64,000 nucleotides of DNA from Rhizobium redzepovicii (GTDB taxonomy: Bacteria; Pseudomonadota; Alphaproteobacteria; Rhizobiales; Rhizobiaceae): the NCBI RefSeq assembly GCF_019793435.1, contig NZ_JAILYH010000007.1, positions 124,001-188,000 on the forward strand, given 5' to 3'. The notes under the pieces are model-generated. The model saw only the letters and a list, made by a program, of their open reading frames with translations. It ran no database searches and was not told the DNA's origin. Each line of letters begins with the position of its first letter. Within the stretch, counting starts at the first letter, position 1. The translations under genes were made by a program, and so were the position numbers. Positions 1-9,052 of this stretch are shown here, piece by piece.

Positions 1-37
1 GCCCCAGCGCCTGCGAGGCGGTCAGTTCGATCGGCAC
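1..37 (-). CDS. Start of an unidentified gene leaving the left edge
   Basis: On the reverse strand a GTG at 37-35 is preceded by GGAGG at a normal ribosome-binding distance. It opens a frame of 12 codons (V P I E L T A S Q A L G) that continues past the window edge without a stop. That is all that can be seen, so no function is offered. It would be co-directional with the aminopeptidase gene upstream of it. Confidence 0.4.
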   Translation of the reverse strand, partial: MPIELTASQALG

Positions 38-101
38 GGCCCCTCCGGAAAATCGTTACGCTAACGTTTCATTTTCCGGCAGTTGCCATGGACATGCAAG
101 A

Positions 102-120
102 GGCGGCAGCAATTGCCGCC
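102..120. other. Short inverted repeat downstream of the aminopeptidase gene
   Basis: GGCGGCA and TGCCGCC form a 7-bp stem with a 5-base loop, about 90 bases past the aminopeptidase stop. There is no T run after it on either strand, so it is only a weak terminator candidate. Confidence 0.25.
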
Positions 121-208
121 CGGCAGGGTGAATAAAATTTTAACGATCGACAGCGGGGGCAGCGCATGAAAAGTCATGCCACCGCCCCTCAGCCCTCGTT
201 TGCAGCCG

Positions 209-1600
209 TCAGCGCAGGCTCTCGCGGATATGATGGAAGAGCGCGCGGATGGCCTGTGCTTCACCGCCGCCCGGCGAATGCGGCCGCTCGGACTGGGCCC
301 AGCCGTAAATGTCGAAATGCGCCCAGCTCTTCGCCTTGCCGACGAAACGCTTGAGAAAGAGCGCCGCGGTGATCGCTCCCGCCATGCCGCCGGCCGGCGC
401 GTTGGTGAGATCGGCGAATTTGGCGCGGATATCCTTGTCATAACCGGAATAGAGCGGCAGCCGCCAGATCGGATCGTCGGTTTCCAGGCTCGCTTCGGTC
501 AGGTCATGCGCCAGATTGGCGTCGTCGGTGAAGAAGGGCGGGAGATCCGGACCCAGCGCGACACGGGCCGCACCGGTCAGCGTCGCCATGTCGATCAGGA
601 GATCGGGCTCTTCCTCGTCGGCATAGGCGAGCGCATCGGCAAGGATAAGACGGCCTTCGGCGTCGGTATTGTCGATCTGGACGGTCAGTCCCTTGCGGCT
701 CTTATAAATGTCGCCGGGGCGGAAGGCATTGGACGAGATGGCGTTTTCGACGACCGGGACGATGACACGCAGATCGACCTTCAGCTTAGCGTCCATGATC
801 ATCAGCGCGAGCCCCATGACATTCGCCGCGCCGCCCATGTCCTTCTTCATCAGCAGCATGGAGGCGGCGGGCTTGATGTCGAGGCCGCCGGTATCGAAGC
901 AGACGCCCTTGCCGACAAGCGTCACCTTGCGATGGCCCTTTTTGCCCCAGCGCAGCTCTAGAAGACGCGGCGCATCGGCACTGGCGCGGCCGACGGTATG
1001 AACCAGCGGGAAATTCTGCTCGAGCAGCTCGTCGCCCGTGATAACCGAAACCTCTGCCTTGTAATGTGCAGCCAAACCACGGAACACGGTTTCGAGTTGG
1101 TTCGGCCCCATGTCATTGGTCGGCGTATTGATGAGGTCGCGGGCGAGAAAGACGCCGGCAAGCTGGCGCTTGATGTCGGCACTGTCGGCATCGCGGGGGA
1201 TCATCAGCGTCGCCGCCGGCGATTTTTCAGACTTGTAACGGTCGAAGCGGTAGCTGCCGAGACCAAAGCCGAGCGCCAGGCGATTTGCCGTCAGCGGTGC
1301 GGTTTCGATGTGCCAGTCGCCGGCGGGCAGCGCCCGGGCGAGCCTGCCGGTGATGTAAGGCTGCTCGGACGGATTGGTGCCGAGACCAAAAAGCGCGCCG
1401 CCGAGATGGCCTTCGGCCGTCGGAATCAGCAGCAGCGACCCGCTTTCGGCCTTGTAACCCGCCCTCTGCGCCCAATCGAGCGCGATCGGATCAATCGTGC
1501 CAGTCTCAATATGGGCAGGGGTGACGGCAAAGATCGGCAGCGTCGAACCGCCCTTCGTGTTGAAAGGGGTCGGTCTCTCGATGAACTGATAGGGGGCCAT
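209..1600 (-). CDS. M17 leucyl aminopeptidase family protein
   Basis: Cytosolic two-metal aminopeptidase that would release N-terminal residues from peptides. The C-terminal catalytic domain carries the M17 signature NTDAEGRL at about residues 311-318 and the upstream metal and lysine segment KGVCFDTGGLDIKPA at about 231-245. The N-terminal domain (about 1-150) is the variable macrodomain-like part. At 463 residues it is slightly shorter than classical PepA (about 500), as in the second M17 paralogue of many alphaproteobacteria. An upstream in-frame start at 1630 exists, but AAGGACA sits just before the ATG at 1600, so that start is preferred. Family assignment is firm; substrate preference is unknown. 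Confidence 0.93.
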   Translation of the reverse strand: MAPYQFIERPTPFNTKGGSTLPIFAVTPAHIETGTIDPIALDWAQRAGYKAESGSLLLIPTAEGHLGGALFGLGTNPSEQPYITGRLARALPAGDWHIETAPLTANRLALGFGLGSYRFDRYKSEKSPAATLMIPRDADSADIKRQLAGVFLARDLINTPTNDMGPNQLETVFRGLAAHYKAEVSVITGDELLEQNFPLVHTVGRASADAPRLLELRWGKKGHRKVTLVGKGVCFDTGGLDIKPAASMLLMKKDMGGAANVMGLALMIMDAKLKVDLRVIVPVVENAISSNAFRPGDIYKSRKGLTVQIDNTDAEGRLILADALAYADEEEPDLLIDMATLTGAARVALGPDLPPFFTDDANLAHDLTEASLETDDPIWRLPLYSGYDKDIRAKFADLTNAPAGGMAGAITAALFLKRFVGKAKSWAHFDIYGWAQSERPHSPGGGEAQAIRALFHHIRESLR

Positions 1601-1744
1601 GATTGTCCTTCGGCGGTCGTAAGGAATCACTCCTTAACGGTCTGTTAGGGTTAACAGACTATTGCTGGAGCGAAGATTGCGTCAAACCTTTCCCTGTTCC
1701 GCGTTCGAGGTCAGGCGCCGATTTCGGAATCCAGGGAACGCGTC

Positions 1745-2581
1745 ATGCCGGCCTCGCTCACCACCACATTCACCCATCGTCTCCTGCAGGGCGTTGCCGC
1801 ATCGCTGCTCGTCCTGGCACTCGCCGGCTGCTCGACGACCAAGGATCGGATGACGACAGGCTCGGTGCCGAAGCTCACCAAGCCGGTTGAAGAGATGGAC
1901 GCGACCGAGCTGCGCTCGGCAACCGACCGCCTCGGCCAGGCCTATGAAAAGAACCCGCGCGATCCGGTCACCGGCGTCAACTACGCCAATCTGCTGCGCA
2001 TGAACGGCCGTGATGCGCAGGCGCTCGCCGTCATGCAGCAGGTGGCGATCAGCAATCCCGCCGACCGCAACGTGCTGGCCGCCTATGGCAAGGCGCAGGC
2101 GGCGGCCGGCCAGTTCCAGCAGGCGCTCGACACGATCGGTCGCGCCCAGACACCGGATCGTCCGGACTGGAAACTGATCTCGGCCGAAGGCGCGATCCTC
2201 GACCAGATGGGCCGGGCAAGCGATGCCCGGCAGCGCTACCGCGACGCGCTCGACATTCAGCCGAACGAGCCCTCCATCCTTTCCAACCTCGGCATGTCCT
2301 ATGTGCTGACCGGCGATCTGCGCACCGCCGAAACCTACCTGCGCTCCGCCGCCGGCCAACCGACAGCCGACAGCCGCGTCAGGCAGAACCTTGCGCTCGT
2401 CGTCGGCCTACAGGGACGTTTCCCGGAAGCCGAGCAGATCGCGCGGCGCGAACTTTCGCCGCAACAGGCCGATGCCAATGTCGCCTATCTCCGCGGCATG
2501 CTCTCGCAGCAGAATTCCTGGCAGAAGCTTGCCGCCAAGGACAAGACGCCGGGTGCCGCGGACGGCAGCAACACCAACTGA
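1745..2581 (+). CDS. tadD: TPR lipoprotein of the Tad pilus system, TadD-like
   Basis: Predicted outer-membrane or periplasmic lipoprotein of 278 residues. The N terminus has a hydrophobic signal segment ending in a lipobox LAGC with the lipidated cysteine at about residue 29. The rest (about 50-240) is a row of tetratricopeptide repeats with the usual small and aromatic residue spacing. TadD proteins act in Tad/Flp pilus secretin assembly, probably as a pilotin or scaffold; this role is taken from the family. It points away from the main tad operon and is separated from tadC by the LysE gene. AGGGAAC lies just before the ATG. Confidence 0.88.
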   Translation: MPASLTTTFTHRLLQGVAASLLVLALAGCSTTKDRMTTGSVPKLTKPVEEMDATELRSATDRLGQAYEKNPRDPVTGVNYANLLRMNGRDAQALAVMQQVAISNPADRNVLAAYGKAQAAAGQFQQALDTIGRAQTPDRPDWKLISAEGAILDQMGRASDARQRYRDALDIQPNEPSILSNLGMSYVLTGDLRTAETYLRSAAGQPTADSRVRQNLALVVGLQGRFPEAEQIARRELSPQQADANVAYLRGMLSQQNSWQKLAAKDKTPGAADGSNTN

Positions 2582-2602
2582 CAATGGTCTTAGACAAAAA
2601 TT

Positions 2603-2654
2603 AGAGCATGATGTCGTCCGAAAACCGCTCACACTTTTCGGCATCATGCTCTAG
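2603..2654. repeat. Palindromic intergenic repeat, copy 1
   Basis: An element with 11-bp arms AGAGCATGATG and CATCATGCTCT around a core that includes CCGAAAACCGCTCACAC. A near-identical element in the opposite orientation lies at 20263-20311. It fills the gap between the convergent ends of tadD and the LysE gene and covers the LysE stop codon. It resembles the RIME-type mosaic repeats described in rhizobia, but that identity was not checked. Confidence 0.8.
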
Positions 2655-3283
2655 CGGGCGCTCAGGCCCGACAGAATAAGACGCAATCCGAGGCCGCCCA
2701 TGACGGCGCCGGCGGTCCGGTCGATCCAGCTCTTCGCGGCGAGATAGAGCCGCCGCGGATGGCGGGCCGAAAAGGCCAGCGCCACGATCGAATACCACCC
2801 CGCTTCCACCGCAAAGACGCCGAGCGGCAGCGCAATCATGAGATCGAGCGGCACCGTCCTCGGAAGGAGCGCGGCAAAGAGGCTGGCATAGACAATAATG
2901 GTCTTCGGGTTGCTGAGCTGGGTCAGTAGCGCGGTCATGAAGCTCCGCCTCGGTGCGCGGTGGCTATCGCCGGCTTCGCACACCTCCAGCGGCTCTCCAG
3001 CACCTCTCCAGATATTGACGGCGATATAGATGAGATAGGCGCCGCCTGCGACTTTGAGCAAGATATAGAGCCATTCGAATTGCGACAGCAGCGCCGTCAG
3101 ACCGGCGAGCGCCAATACGGCAAAAACCACGCCGCCGGCGCCCATGCCGATTGCGGCCGCGAGACCATCCAGCCGCGACCGCGAAATGGCAATCCTGGAG
3201 ACGACCACGAAGCTCGGGCCGGGACTCATCGCTCCGACCACCAAGGCTGCCATGATGCTGATGAAAACGCCTGCGGAAGACAT
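2651..3283 (-). CDS. LysE/RhtB family amino-acid exporter
   Basis: Inner-membrane exporter of 210 residues with about six hydrophobic segments. The N terminus carries the family hallmark GAMSPGPSFVVV (about 17-28), and the middle has QLSNPKTIIVYASLF, the conserved NPK region of the LysE/RhtB superfamily. Length matches the family (200-215). Substrates are amino acids or small amines; the sequence does not say which. A GAGGG motif precedes the ATG. It interrupts the tad locus without an obvious link to pilus biogenesis. Its last codons lie in a palindromic repeat. Confidence 0.92.
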   Translation of the reverse strand: MSSAGVFISIMAALVVGAMSPGPSFVVVSRIAISRSRLDGLAAAIGMGAGGVVFAVLALAGLTALLSQFEWLYILLKVAGGAYLIYIAVNIWRGAGEPLEVCEAGDSHRAPRRSFMTALLTQLSNPKTIIVYASLFAALLPRTVPLDLMIALPLGVFAVEAGWYSIVALAFSARHPRRLYLAAKSWIDRTAGAVMGGLGLRLILSGLSAR

Positions 3284-3356
3284 TCAAGAACCCTCGTTCG
3301 AGATCGAAGGTATCGCATTATTCCTTAAATCGGAATCGATTTAACCGGCGGCAAGA

Positions 3357-4343
3357 TCAGAACTTGTCTGACACCTGGATGCCGGCCGGGCCGAGGATGA
3401 CGGCGATCAGCACCGGCAGGAAGAACAGGATCATCGGCACCGTCAGTTTCGGCGGTAGGGCGGCCGCCTTCTTTTCCGCTTCGTTCATGCGCTCGTCGCG
3501 CCCTTCCTGGGCGAGAACGCGCAGCGCCTGCGCCACCGGCGTGCCGTAGCGGTCGGCCTGGATCAGCGCTTGCGTGACCGAGCGTACAAGCTCGATCTGG
3601 GTGCGCGTGGCAAGATTTTCGAGCGCCACGCGGCGATCCGGCAAGAAGGAGAGCTCGGCCGTGGTCAGCACCATCTCCTCGGCGAGCGGTGGCGACTGCT
3701 CGCCGAGTTCTTCCGACACGCGACGCATCGCCGCCTCGATCGAGATGCCGGATTCGACGCAGATCAGCATCAGGTCGAGCGCATCCGGCCAGGCCCGCTT
3801 GATCGAGTGCTGACGCTTGCCCATGCGGTTCGAGATATAGATGTTCGGCGCGTAAAAGCCGACATAGCCGATGCCGATGACGGCAAAGAGGCGGATGGGC
3901 ATGCCCCTTTCGGGCAGATTGCCGAGGCCGAAGACCCAGAAGGCGGCAAGCGCCAGGAAAAGGAACGGCAGCAGAAAACGCGCCACGAGGAAAGTATTCA
4001 GCGCATTCTCCGAGCGAAAACCGGCAGCACGCAGCTTGTTGACGGTATTCTCGTCGACGAGCGCCTTGCGCAGGTTGAAACGCTCGACGATCTGGCGGAC
4101 CGAGCGATTGTTCTGGCTCCTGAGCGAGGCTTTGCCGGCGCCGGTTTCGGTGTTCATACGGGCGCGCTCGCGTGCGCGGATCTGCTCGCGCTCGGTCGAA
4201 ACGGCCTTCATACGCTTGTTGAGATCGCCGCGCTCGAAGAAGGGGACAGCGATCGTATAAAACGTGGCGAAGACCGCAATCGCGACGAGGAGCGCGATCA
4301 GCATGCTCGGATTGGTCAGGGTTGCGGCAAGGTCCTGCGACAT
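3357..4343 (-). CDS. tadC: Tad pilus inner-membrane platform protein TadC
   Basis: Type II secretion F-domain protein of 328 residues, one of the two GspF-like platform proteins of the Tad machine. Hydrophobic segments lie near residues 12-32, 125-165 and 300-322, flanking a cytoplasmic F domain (about 185-295) with the typical helix LDLMLICVESGISIEAAMRR. Together with TadB it couples the CpaF ATPase to pilin extrusion. It is the last gene of the reverse tad operon, 15 bases after tadB. Confidence 0.93.
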   Translation of the reverse strand: MSQDLAATLTNPSMLIALLVAIAVFATFYTIAVPFFERGDLNKRMKAVSTEREQIRARERARMNTETGAGKASLRSQNNRSVRQIVERFNLRKALVDENTVNKLRAAGFRSENALNTFLVARFLLPFLFLALAAFWVFGLGNLPERGMPIRLFAVIGIGYVGFYAPNIYISNRMGKRQHSIKRAWPDALDLMLICVESGISIEAAMRRVSEELGEQSPPLAEEMVLTTAELSFLPDRRVALENLATRTQIELVRSVTQALIQADRYGTPVAQALRVLAQEGRDERMNEAEKKAAALPPKLTVPMILFFLPVLIAVILGPAGIQVSDKF

Positions 4344-4358
4344 GGGGCGTCCTTCCGG

Positions 4359-5366
4359 CTAAATGTCAAAATTGACCATGTTGCGCATGACGAAGATGCC
4401 GATCGACATCCAGATCGCCGAGACGCCCATGATGAAATGGCCGCGTGGATCGGTAAAAAGGATCATCATGTAGCTCGGCGAGGTGAGATAGACGAGGGTC
4501 GCGACGATGAAGGGCAACGCACCGATAATGACGGCCGACGCCTTGGCTTCCATCGACAGCGCCGAGACCTTGGCCTTCATCTTCCTGCGCTCGCGTATCA
4601 CCTTGGAAAGGTTGCCGATCGCTTCCGACAGATTGCCGCCGGCCTGCGACTGGATGGCGATGACGATGGCGAAGAAGCTGACTTCCTGGAGCGGCATGTG
4701 GGCCGTCATGCGGGCGCAGGCGTCGGGGATGCTGAGACCCACCTGCTGCGCCTCGATTACGCGCCGGAATTCGCTCTTCACAGGCTCGGTGCCTTCGGTG
4801 GCGATAAGACGGATCGCATCGTTCAGCGGCAGGCCTGATTTGATCGAGCGGGTGATCACGTCAAGCGCATTGGGGAGTTCATTGAGGAACTTGTTCTGGC
4901 GGCGCTTGATCAGGAAGCCGACGATCCAGCGCGGCAGGCCGAGACCGGCGACGACGGCGATCCCGATTATCACCATCAACGATACACCGATGATGAACGC
5001 CATGAGCAGCAGCACGCAGGCGAAGATGGCGCTGATGAGATAGAATTTCCCGACCGTGATCGTCAGGCCGGCCTGGACCAGCCGGGATTTCATCGTCAGG
5101 GTCTTCTTGGTCTTTTCGTGCTGGCGCTTTTCCAGATCTTTGAGATTGTCCTGCACCGATTTTCGGCGCTTCGACATTTCCTGCACCCGGTCGCGGGCAG
5201 CCTTGACCTTGACCCGGTCGCTTTCGGCCGATTTGACGCGGTCGATGCGGCTTGCCGATTTCTTGTCGGCCTCGATCCGGGAATACATCAGGGCATAGGC
5301 GACTGCCGCCGCGGATACGGCGGCGAGGACGACGATTGCCAGCACTATCGGATCGAACCCGAACAT
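4359..5366 (-). CDS. tadB: Tad pilus inner-membrane platform protein TadB
   Basis: Second GspF-like platform protein, 335 residues. It has an N-terminal membrane segment (about 8-28), a charged coiled-coil-like stretch rich in K, R, D and E (about 30-90), a membrane pair near 105-155, an F domain with LDVITRSIKSGLPLNDAIRL (about 165-185), and two C-terminal membrane segments. It lies 5 bases downstream of cpaF, so translation is probably coupled. The charged linker after the first membrane span is usual for TadB and separates it from TadC. Confidence 0.93.
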   Translation of the reverse strand: MFGFDPIVLAIVVLAAVSAAAVAYALMYSRIEADKKSASRIDRVKSAESDRVKVKAARDRVQEMSKRRKSVQDNLKDLEKRQHEKTKKTLTMKSRLVQAGLTITVGKFYLISAIFACVLLLMAFIIGVSLMVIIGIAVVAGLGLPRWIVGFLIKRRQNKFLNELPNALDVITRSIKSGLPLNDAIRLIATEGTEPVKSEFRRVIEAQQVGLSIPDACARMTAHMPLQEVSFFAIVIAIQSQAGGNLSEAIGNLSKVIRERRKMKAKVSALSMEAKASAVIIGALPFIVATLVYLTSPSYMMILFTDPRGHFIMGVSAIWMSIGIFVMRNMVNFDI

Positions 5367-5371
5367 TTCGC

Positions 5372-6847
5372 CTAGTCCTTCGATTTCGCTTCCATCGCGT
5401 CGAGGGCGGCGGCAAGACGCTTTTCCTCGTTGAAATAGCGGGCGCGATCCCAGAAATGCGGTTTGCCGACGCCGGTCGACATGTGCCGGCCGATCAGGCG
5501 GCCGCCGGCATCTTCGCCTTCGATCTCGTAACGCATCAGGTCCTGGGTGATGATGACTTCGCCTTCCATTCCGATCACCTCGGTGATCTGGGTGATGCGG
5601 CGCGAACCGTCGCGAAGGCGCGCCGCCTGGACGATCACATCCACCGAGCTGGAAATGATCTCACGCACCGTCTTTGCCGGCAGAGTGAAGCCACCCATAG
5701 CGATCATCGATTCGATACGGCTCAGGCATTCGCGCGGCGTGTTGGCGTGGATGGTGCCCATCGAGCCGTCGTGACCGGTGTTCATCGCCTGCAGCAGGTC
5801 GAAAACTTCAGGTCCGCGCACTTCGCCGACGATGATGCGCTCGGGACGCATACGCAGGCAGTTCTTGACGAGATCGCGCATGGTGATCTCGCCCTCGCCT
5901 TCGATATTCGGCGGGCGCGTTTCCAAACGCACGACATGCGGCTGCTGCAGCTGCAGTTCTGCGGTATCCTCGCAGGTGATGACGCGTTCGTCCCTGTCGA
6001 TATAGTTGGTAAGGCAGTTCAGCAGCGTCGTCTTGCCGGAGCCGGTACCACCCGAAATGACGACGTTGCAGCGCACCCGGCCAATGATCTGCAGCACAGT
6101 CGCACCCTCAGCCGTGATCGCACCGAAACGGACGAGCTGATCGAGCGTCAGCTTGTCTTTCTTGAATTTGCGGATGGTGAGCGCAGGCCCGTCAATCGAC
6201 AGCGGCGGCGCGATAACGTTGACACGCGAGCCATCAGGCAGGCGGGCGTCGCAGATCGGGCTCGATTCGTCGACGCGGCGTCCGACCTGGCTGACGATGC
6301 GCTGGCAGATCGAGAGAAGTTGCGCATTGTCGCGGAAGCGGATCTCCGATTCGATCGTCTTGCCGCCGACTTCGATGAAAGTCTGGCCGGCGCCGTTGAC
6401 CATGATGTCGGCGATGTCGTCACGCGCCAGCAACGGCTCTAGCGGACCGTAGCCGAGGACGTCGTTGCAGATATCCTCGAGCAGTTCTTCCTGCTCGGAG
6501 ATCGACATCGCAAAGTTCTTGATGGTGATGATGTCGTTGACGATGTCGCGGATTTCCTCGCGCGCGCTTTCGCCGTCGAGCTTGGAAAGCTGCGAGAGAT
6601 CGATCGTATCGATCAGCGCAGAAAAGACCTGCGCCTTGGTGTCGTAATATTCATCAGTGCGGACAGGGCGCTTGCGCTGCGGCGTCTGCATCGGCGGCGG
6701 CGTCACCTGCTGGCGTGCGGGTTCGCGAGAGGGTTCGACCAGAATGGAGGGGGAAGAGGCCGCAGGGGCGGCAGCCGGAGCCGACGGCGGGGGAGCAATC
6801 GCCCCTCCGACCTTTCCGGACCCTTCATTTCCGCGTTTTCCAAACAT
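5372..6847 (-). CDS. cpaF: Tad pilus assembly ATPase CpaF/TadA
   Basis: Secretion ATPase of the GspE/VirB11 superfamily, 491 residues, that powers Flp pilus extension at the inner membrane. Residues about 1-65 are a proline- and alanine-rich linker. The N-terminal domain follows, then Walker [10 protein letters not shown] at about 266-274, the Asp box near EDTAELQ, Walker B in [12 protein letters not shown] and the His box [13 protein letters not shown]. All catalytic motifs are intact. The 154-base gap between this gene and the upstream cpaE holds a dispersed repeat, unusual for tightly packed tad genes. Confidence 0.96.
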   Translation of the reverse strand: MFGKRGNEGSGKVGGAIAPPPSAPAAAPAASSPSILVEPSREPARQQVTPPPMQTPQRKRPVRTDEYYDTKAQVFSALIDTIDLSQLSKLDGESAREEIRDIVNDIITIKNFAMSISEQEELLEDICNDVLGYGPLEPLLARDDIADIMVNGAGQTFIEVGGKTIESEIRFRDNAQLLSICQRIVSQVGRRVDESSPICDARLPDGSRVNVIAPPLSIDGPALTIRKFKKDKLTLDQLVRFGAITAEGATVLQIIGRVRCNVVISGGTGSGKTTLLNCLTNYIDRDERVITCEDTAELQLQQPHVVRLETRPPNIEGEGEITMRDLVKNCLRMRPERIIVGEVRGPEVFDLLQAMNTGHDGSMGTIHANTPRECLSRIESMIAMGGFTLPAKTVREIISSSVDVIVQAARLRDGSRRITQITEVIGMEGEVIITQDLMRYEIEGEDAGGRLIGRHMSTGVGKPHFWDRARYFNEEKRLAAALDAMEAKSKD

Positions 6848-6870
6848 GCCGCTTAATCCAATCTGCTTGT

Positions 6871-6996
6871 TCTAGTGCGTTTCCGTTTTCTCCGAGTCAC
6901 GGAAATGCTCTATCTTTTTGTTTTGACGCAATTCCCGGCAAAAGCGCTTCGCGATTTGCCTGGCGAAACCGCTGCACAGTTTTGCTGGAATTGCTC
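6871..6996. repeat. Dispersed intergenic repeat inside the tad operon
   Basis: About 125 bases running from TCTAGTGCGTTT to GGAATTGCTC. It shares GGCAAAAGCGCTTC and downstream GATTTGCCTGG and AACCGCT blocks with the element at 32487-32590, so both belong to one dispersed family. It lies between cpaE and cpaF, two genes that would be co-transcribed, and contains several short inverted repeats. Confidence 0.7.
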
Positions 6997-7001
6997 ATCG
7001 T

Positions 7002-8282
7002 CTACTTACGCTTCAGGAGGCCCAGCAAGCCGCCCTTCTTCGCCTTCCTGATTGCAACACGGCCGGTGACGATGTGCGCGATCTGCGAAAAGGTCTCCGC
7101 CGTCGGCGATTTTGGGTCGACTTCCGAGATCATCCGGCCGCTATTGGCGGCGTTGCCGAAAAGATTGATGTCGAAGGGGATGATCGCGATCGGATCGATC
7201 TCCAGCGGCTCACAGAAATCCGACGGTGAAATCTCCGGGCGCTTCGGCATGCCGACCTGATTGAGGACGAGATGCGGCGGCTTGTCGTTCGGCCGCATCT
7301 TGCGCAGCGCATCCAGCATGTTCTTGGCATTGCGCAGGTTGGCGAGATCGGGAACGGCGGTGATGACCACCTCGTCAGCGCTCGACAGCACCGAGCGTGT
7401 CCATTCCGACCATGCATGCGGAACGTCGAGCACGGTGACGGGCGCGCTGCGCTGCAGAACATCGAGCACCGGCTGGAAAGCATGGCCGTCGAAATCATAG
7501 GCGCGGTCGAGCAGCGAGGGTGCTGCAAGCAGGGAAAGATGCTCGGAGCATTTCGTCAGCAGGCGGTCGAGGAAGACCTCGTCGAGACGATCGGGCGCAA
7601 AGACCGCTTCGGCGATGCCGAGCGCCGGATCCTGATCGAAGTCGATGTTCGCCGTGCCATATGGCAGGTCGAGATCGGCCAGGATCGTTTCAGTGGAGAA
7701 GAGATTGGAAATGCCGAAGGCGCAATTATGCGCGATGGTCGAAGCGCCGGTGCCGCCTTTCGAGCCGATGAAGGCGATGCTGCGGCCGAGCGGCTCGGCT
7801 TCTGGATCGACGAAGATCGAGGCCATCGCCGTCAGAATATCAGGCATGGCGACCGGTTGGACCATATATTCGGAGATGCCGTTACGGATGAGTTCGCGAT
7901 AAAGCGCGATATCGTTGTAGTAGCCGACGATGACGACCTTGGTCGTCGGGTCGCAGACAGCGGCGAGCGGCGCAAGCTCGGCGAGGAGGCTGCCCGCGTT
8001 CGCCTTGGTCTCGAGGATGATGAGGTTCGGCGTCGGGGCGCCGGAAAACATATTGGCGGCAGCGGCGATGCCGCCGCTGGTGATGCGCAGGCTGACCTTG
8101 GCCACACGTCGATCATTGGCGCAGCGTTCCATGACCTGCTGCAAAGCCTCACTCTCGCAGAAGGCATGCACGGAGATGCGTGGCAGCGGCCGCATGTTTT
8201 CCAAATCCGCCATGCGCACGGCCTCCTCGGCGTGGCGAAGCTCGCTCGGATTTTTGATTTCGTATTCGATCGCGCTCATCAT
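7002..8282 (-). CDS. cpaE: Tad pilus localisation ATPase CpaE/TadZ
   Basis: ParA/MinD-superfamily protein of 426 residues that positions the Tad machine, in related systems at the cell pole. The N-terminal part (about 35-160) looks like a degenerate receiver domain. The ATPase domain starts at about 168 with the deviant Walker A SKGGTGAST (about 174-182) and continues with LADLDLPYGTANIDFD, the switch region. There are two possible first ATG codons one codon apart (8282 and 8279). It lies 11 bases downstream of cpaD. Confidence 0.94.
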   Translation of the reverse strand: MMSAIEYEIKNPSELRHAEEAVRMADLENMRPLPRISVHAFCESEALQQVMERCANDRRVAKVSLRITSGGIAAAANMFSGAPTPNLIILETKANAGSLLAELAPLAAVCDPTTKVVIVGYYNDIALYRELIRNGISEYMVQPVAMPDILTAMASIFVDPEAEPLGRSIAFIGSKGGTGASTIAHNCAFGISNLFSTETILADLDLPYGTANIDFDQDPALGIAEAVFAPDRLDEVFLDRLLTKCSEHLSLLAAPSLLDRAYDFDGHAFQPVLDVLQRSAPVTVLDVPHAWSEWTRSVLSSADEVVITAVPDLANLRNAKNMLDALRKMRPNDKPPHLVLNQVGMPKRPEISPSDFCEPLEIDPIAIIPFDINLFGNAANSGRMISEVDPKSPTAETFSQIAHIVTGRVAIRKAKKGGLLGLLKRK

Positions 8283-8293
8283 CCCGTTCCGTC

Positions 8294-9052
8294 TCAGAAG
8301 CTGCTGTCGCTGCCGGTGACCTCTTCGATCGTCGACGTGGTCGTCCGGTATTCCTGGATAGCATTGTTGCGCCGCTGTGCGTCGATCGGCGTCATGCCGC
8401 GGGGCGCCACCAGATCCTCCGGATTGGCGATCTGGGCGGCGAGGTTGTTCTGCGAGGCACAGCCGAAATTATAGTAATTCTGGTTGGTGAAATCGTTCGA
8501 GATGTCTTTCGGCCACTGGCCGCATTGAGTGGTGATGGCAGTGGTGCCGGTAAAGCTCAGCCGGATCGGCGCCGCATCGCCGGGCCCGACCGCGGCATAG
8601 GAGGTATTGACGATTTTCGAGCTTGCGATTCCCCTTGAGGCCAGCTCGGCACGGACCTGATTGCGCAGCTGATAGGCTGCCGCCGAATTCGGCGAGCCTT
8701 GCGGCGACAGCACATAAACCGGACCCGAGGCGCGGGCGATATAGTTTGCAGCAAAACCGCGAATGAGGTCGCGCTGGGCGTTTGTCAGCCGGCGATCGGT
8801 GGAGGCGACGGGTATATCGACCGTCTGTTCCGCTTCGGTCACGATGATCGGATGGCGGGCGCGATAGTCGTCGGGAATGCCGCCGGTCGTCAGCTGGTCG
8901 TGCGGGCCGGCGCATCCGGAAAGCACGGCCAGCGCCATGGCGACCGCGGCAAAAAGCCCCTTCTCGATTCCGAGGCGGGGTGTCGTCGAATTGATATGGG
9001 CCATCGCCTGATCTCTGTTCTCTTCCATTGCTGCCGATCCTGCCCCGCTCAT
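8294..9052 (-). CDS. cpaD: Tad pilus lipoprotein CpaD
   Basis: CpaD-family outer-membrane lipoprotein that assists the CpaC secretin. From the ATG at 9052 it is 252 residues; that ATG overlaps the cpaC stop as ATGA. An internal ATG at 9004 gives a more normal lipoprotein signal (MAHIN...) with the lipobox LSGC about 31 residues in, and is a credible alternative start. The C-terminal half carries the conserved tail with CGQWPKDISNDFTNQNYYNFGCASQ, split here as CGQWPKD and NFGCASQNN, typical of CpaD. Confidence 0.9.
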   Translation of the reverse strand: MSGAGSAAMEENRDQAMAHINSTTPRLGIEKGLFAAVAMALAVLSGCAGPHDQLTTGGIPDDYRARHPIIVTEAEQTVDIPVASTDRRLTNAQRDLIRGFAANYIARASGPVYVLSPQGSPNSAAAYQLRNQVRAELASRGIASSKIVNTSYAAVGPGDAAPIRLSFTGTTAITTQCGQWPKDISNDFTNQNYYNFGCASQNNLAAQIANPEDLVAPRGMTPIDAQRRNNAIQEYRTTTSTIEEVTGSDSSF

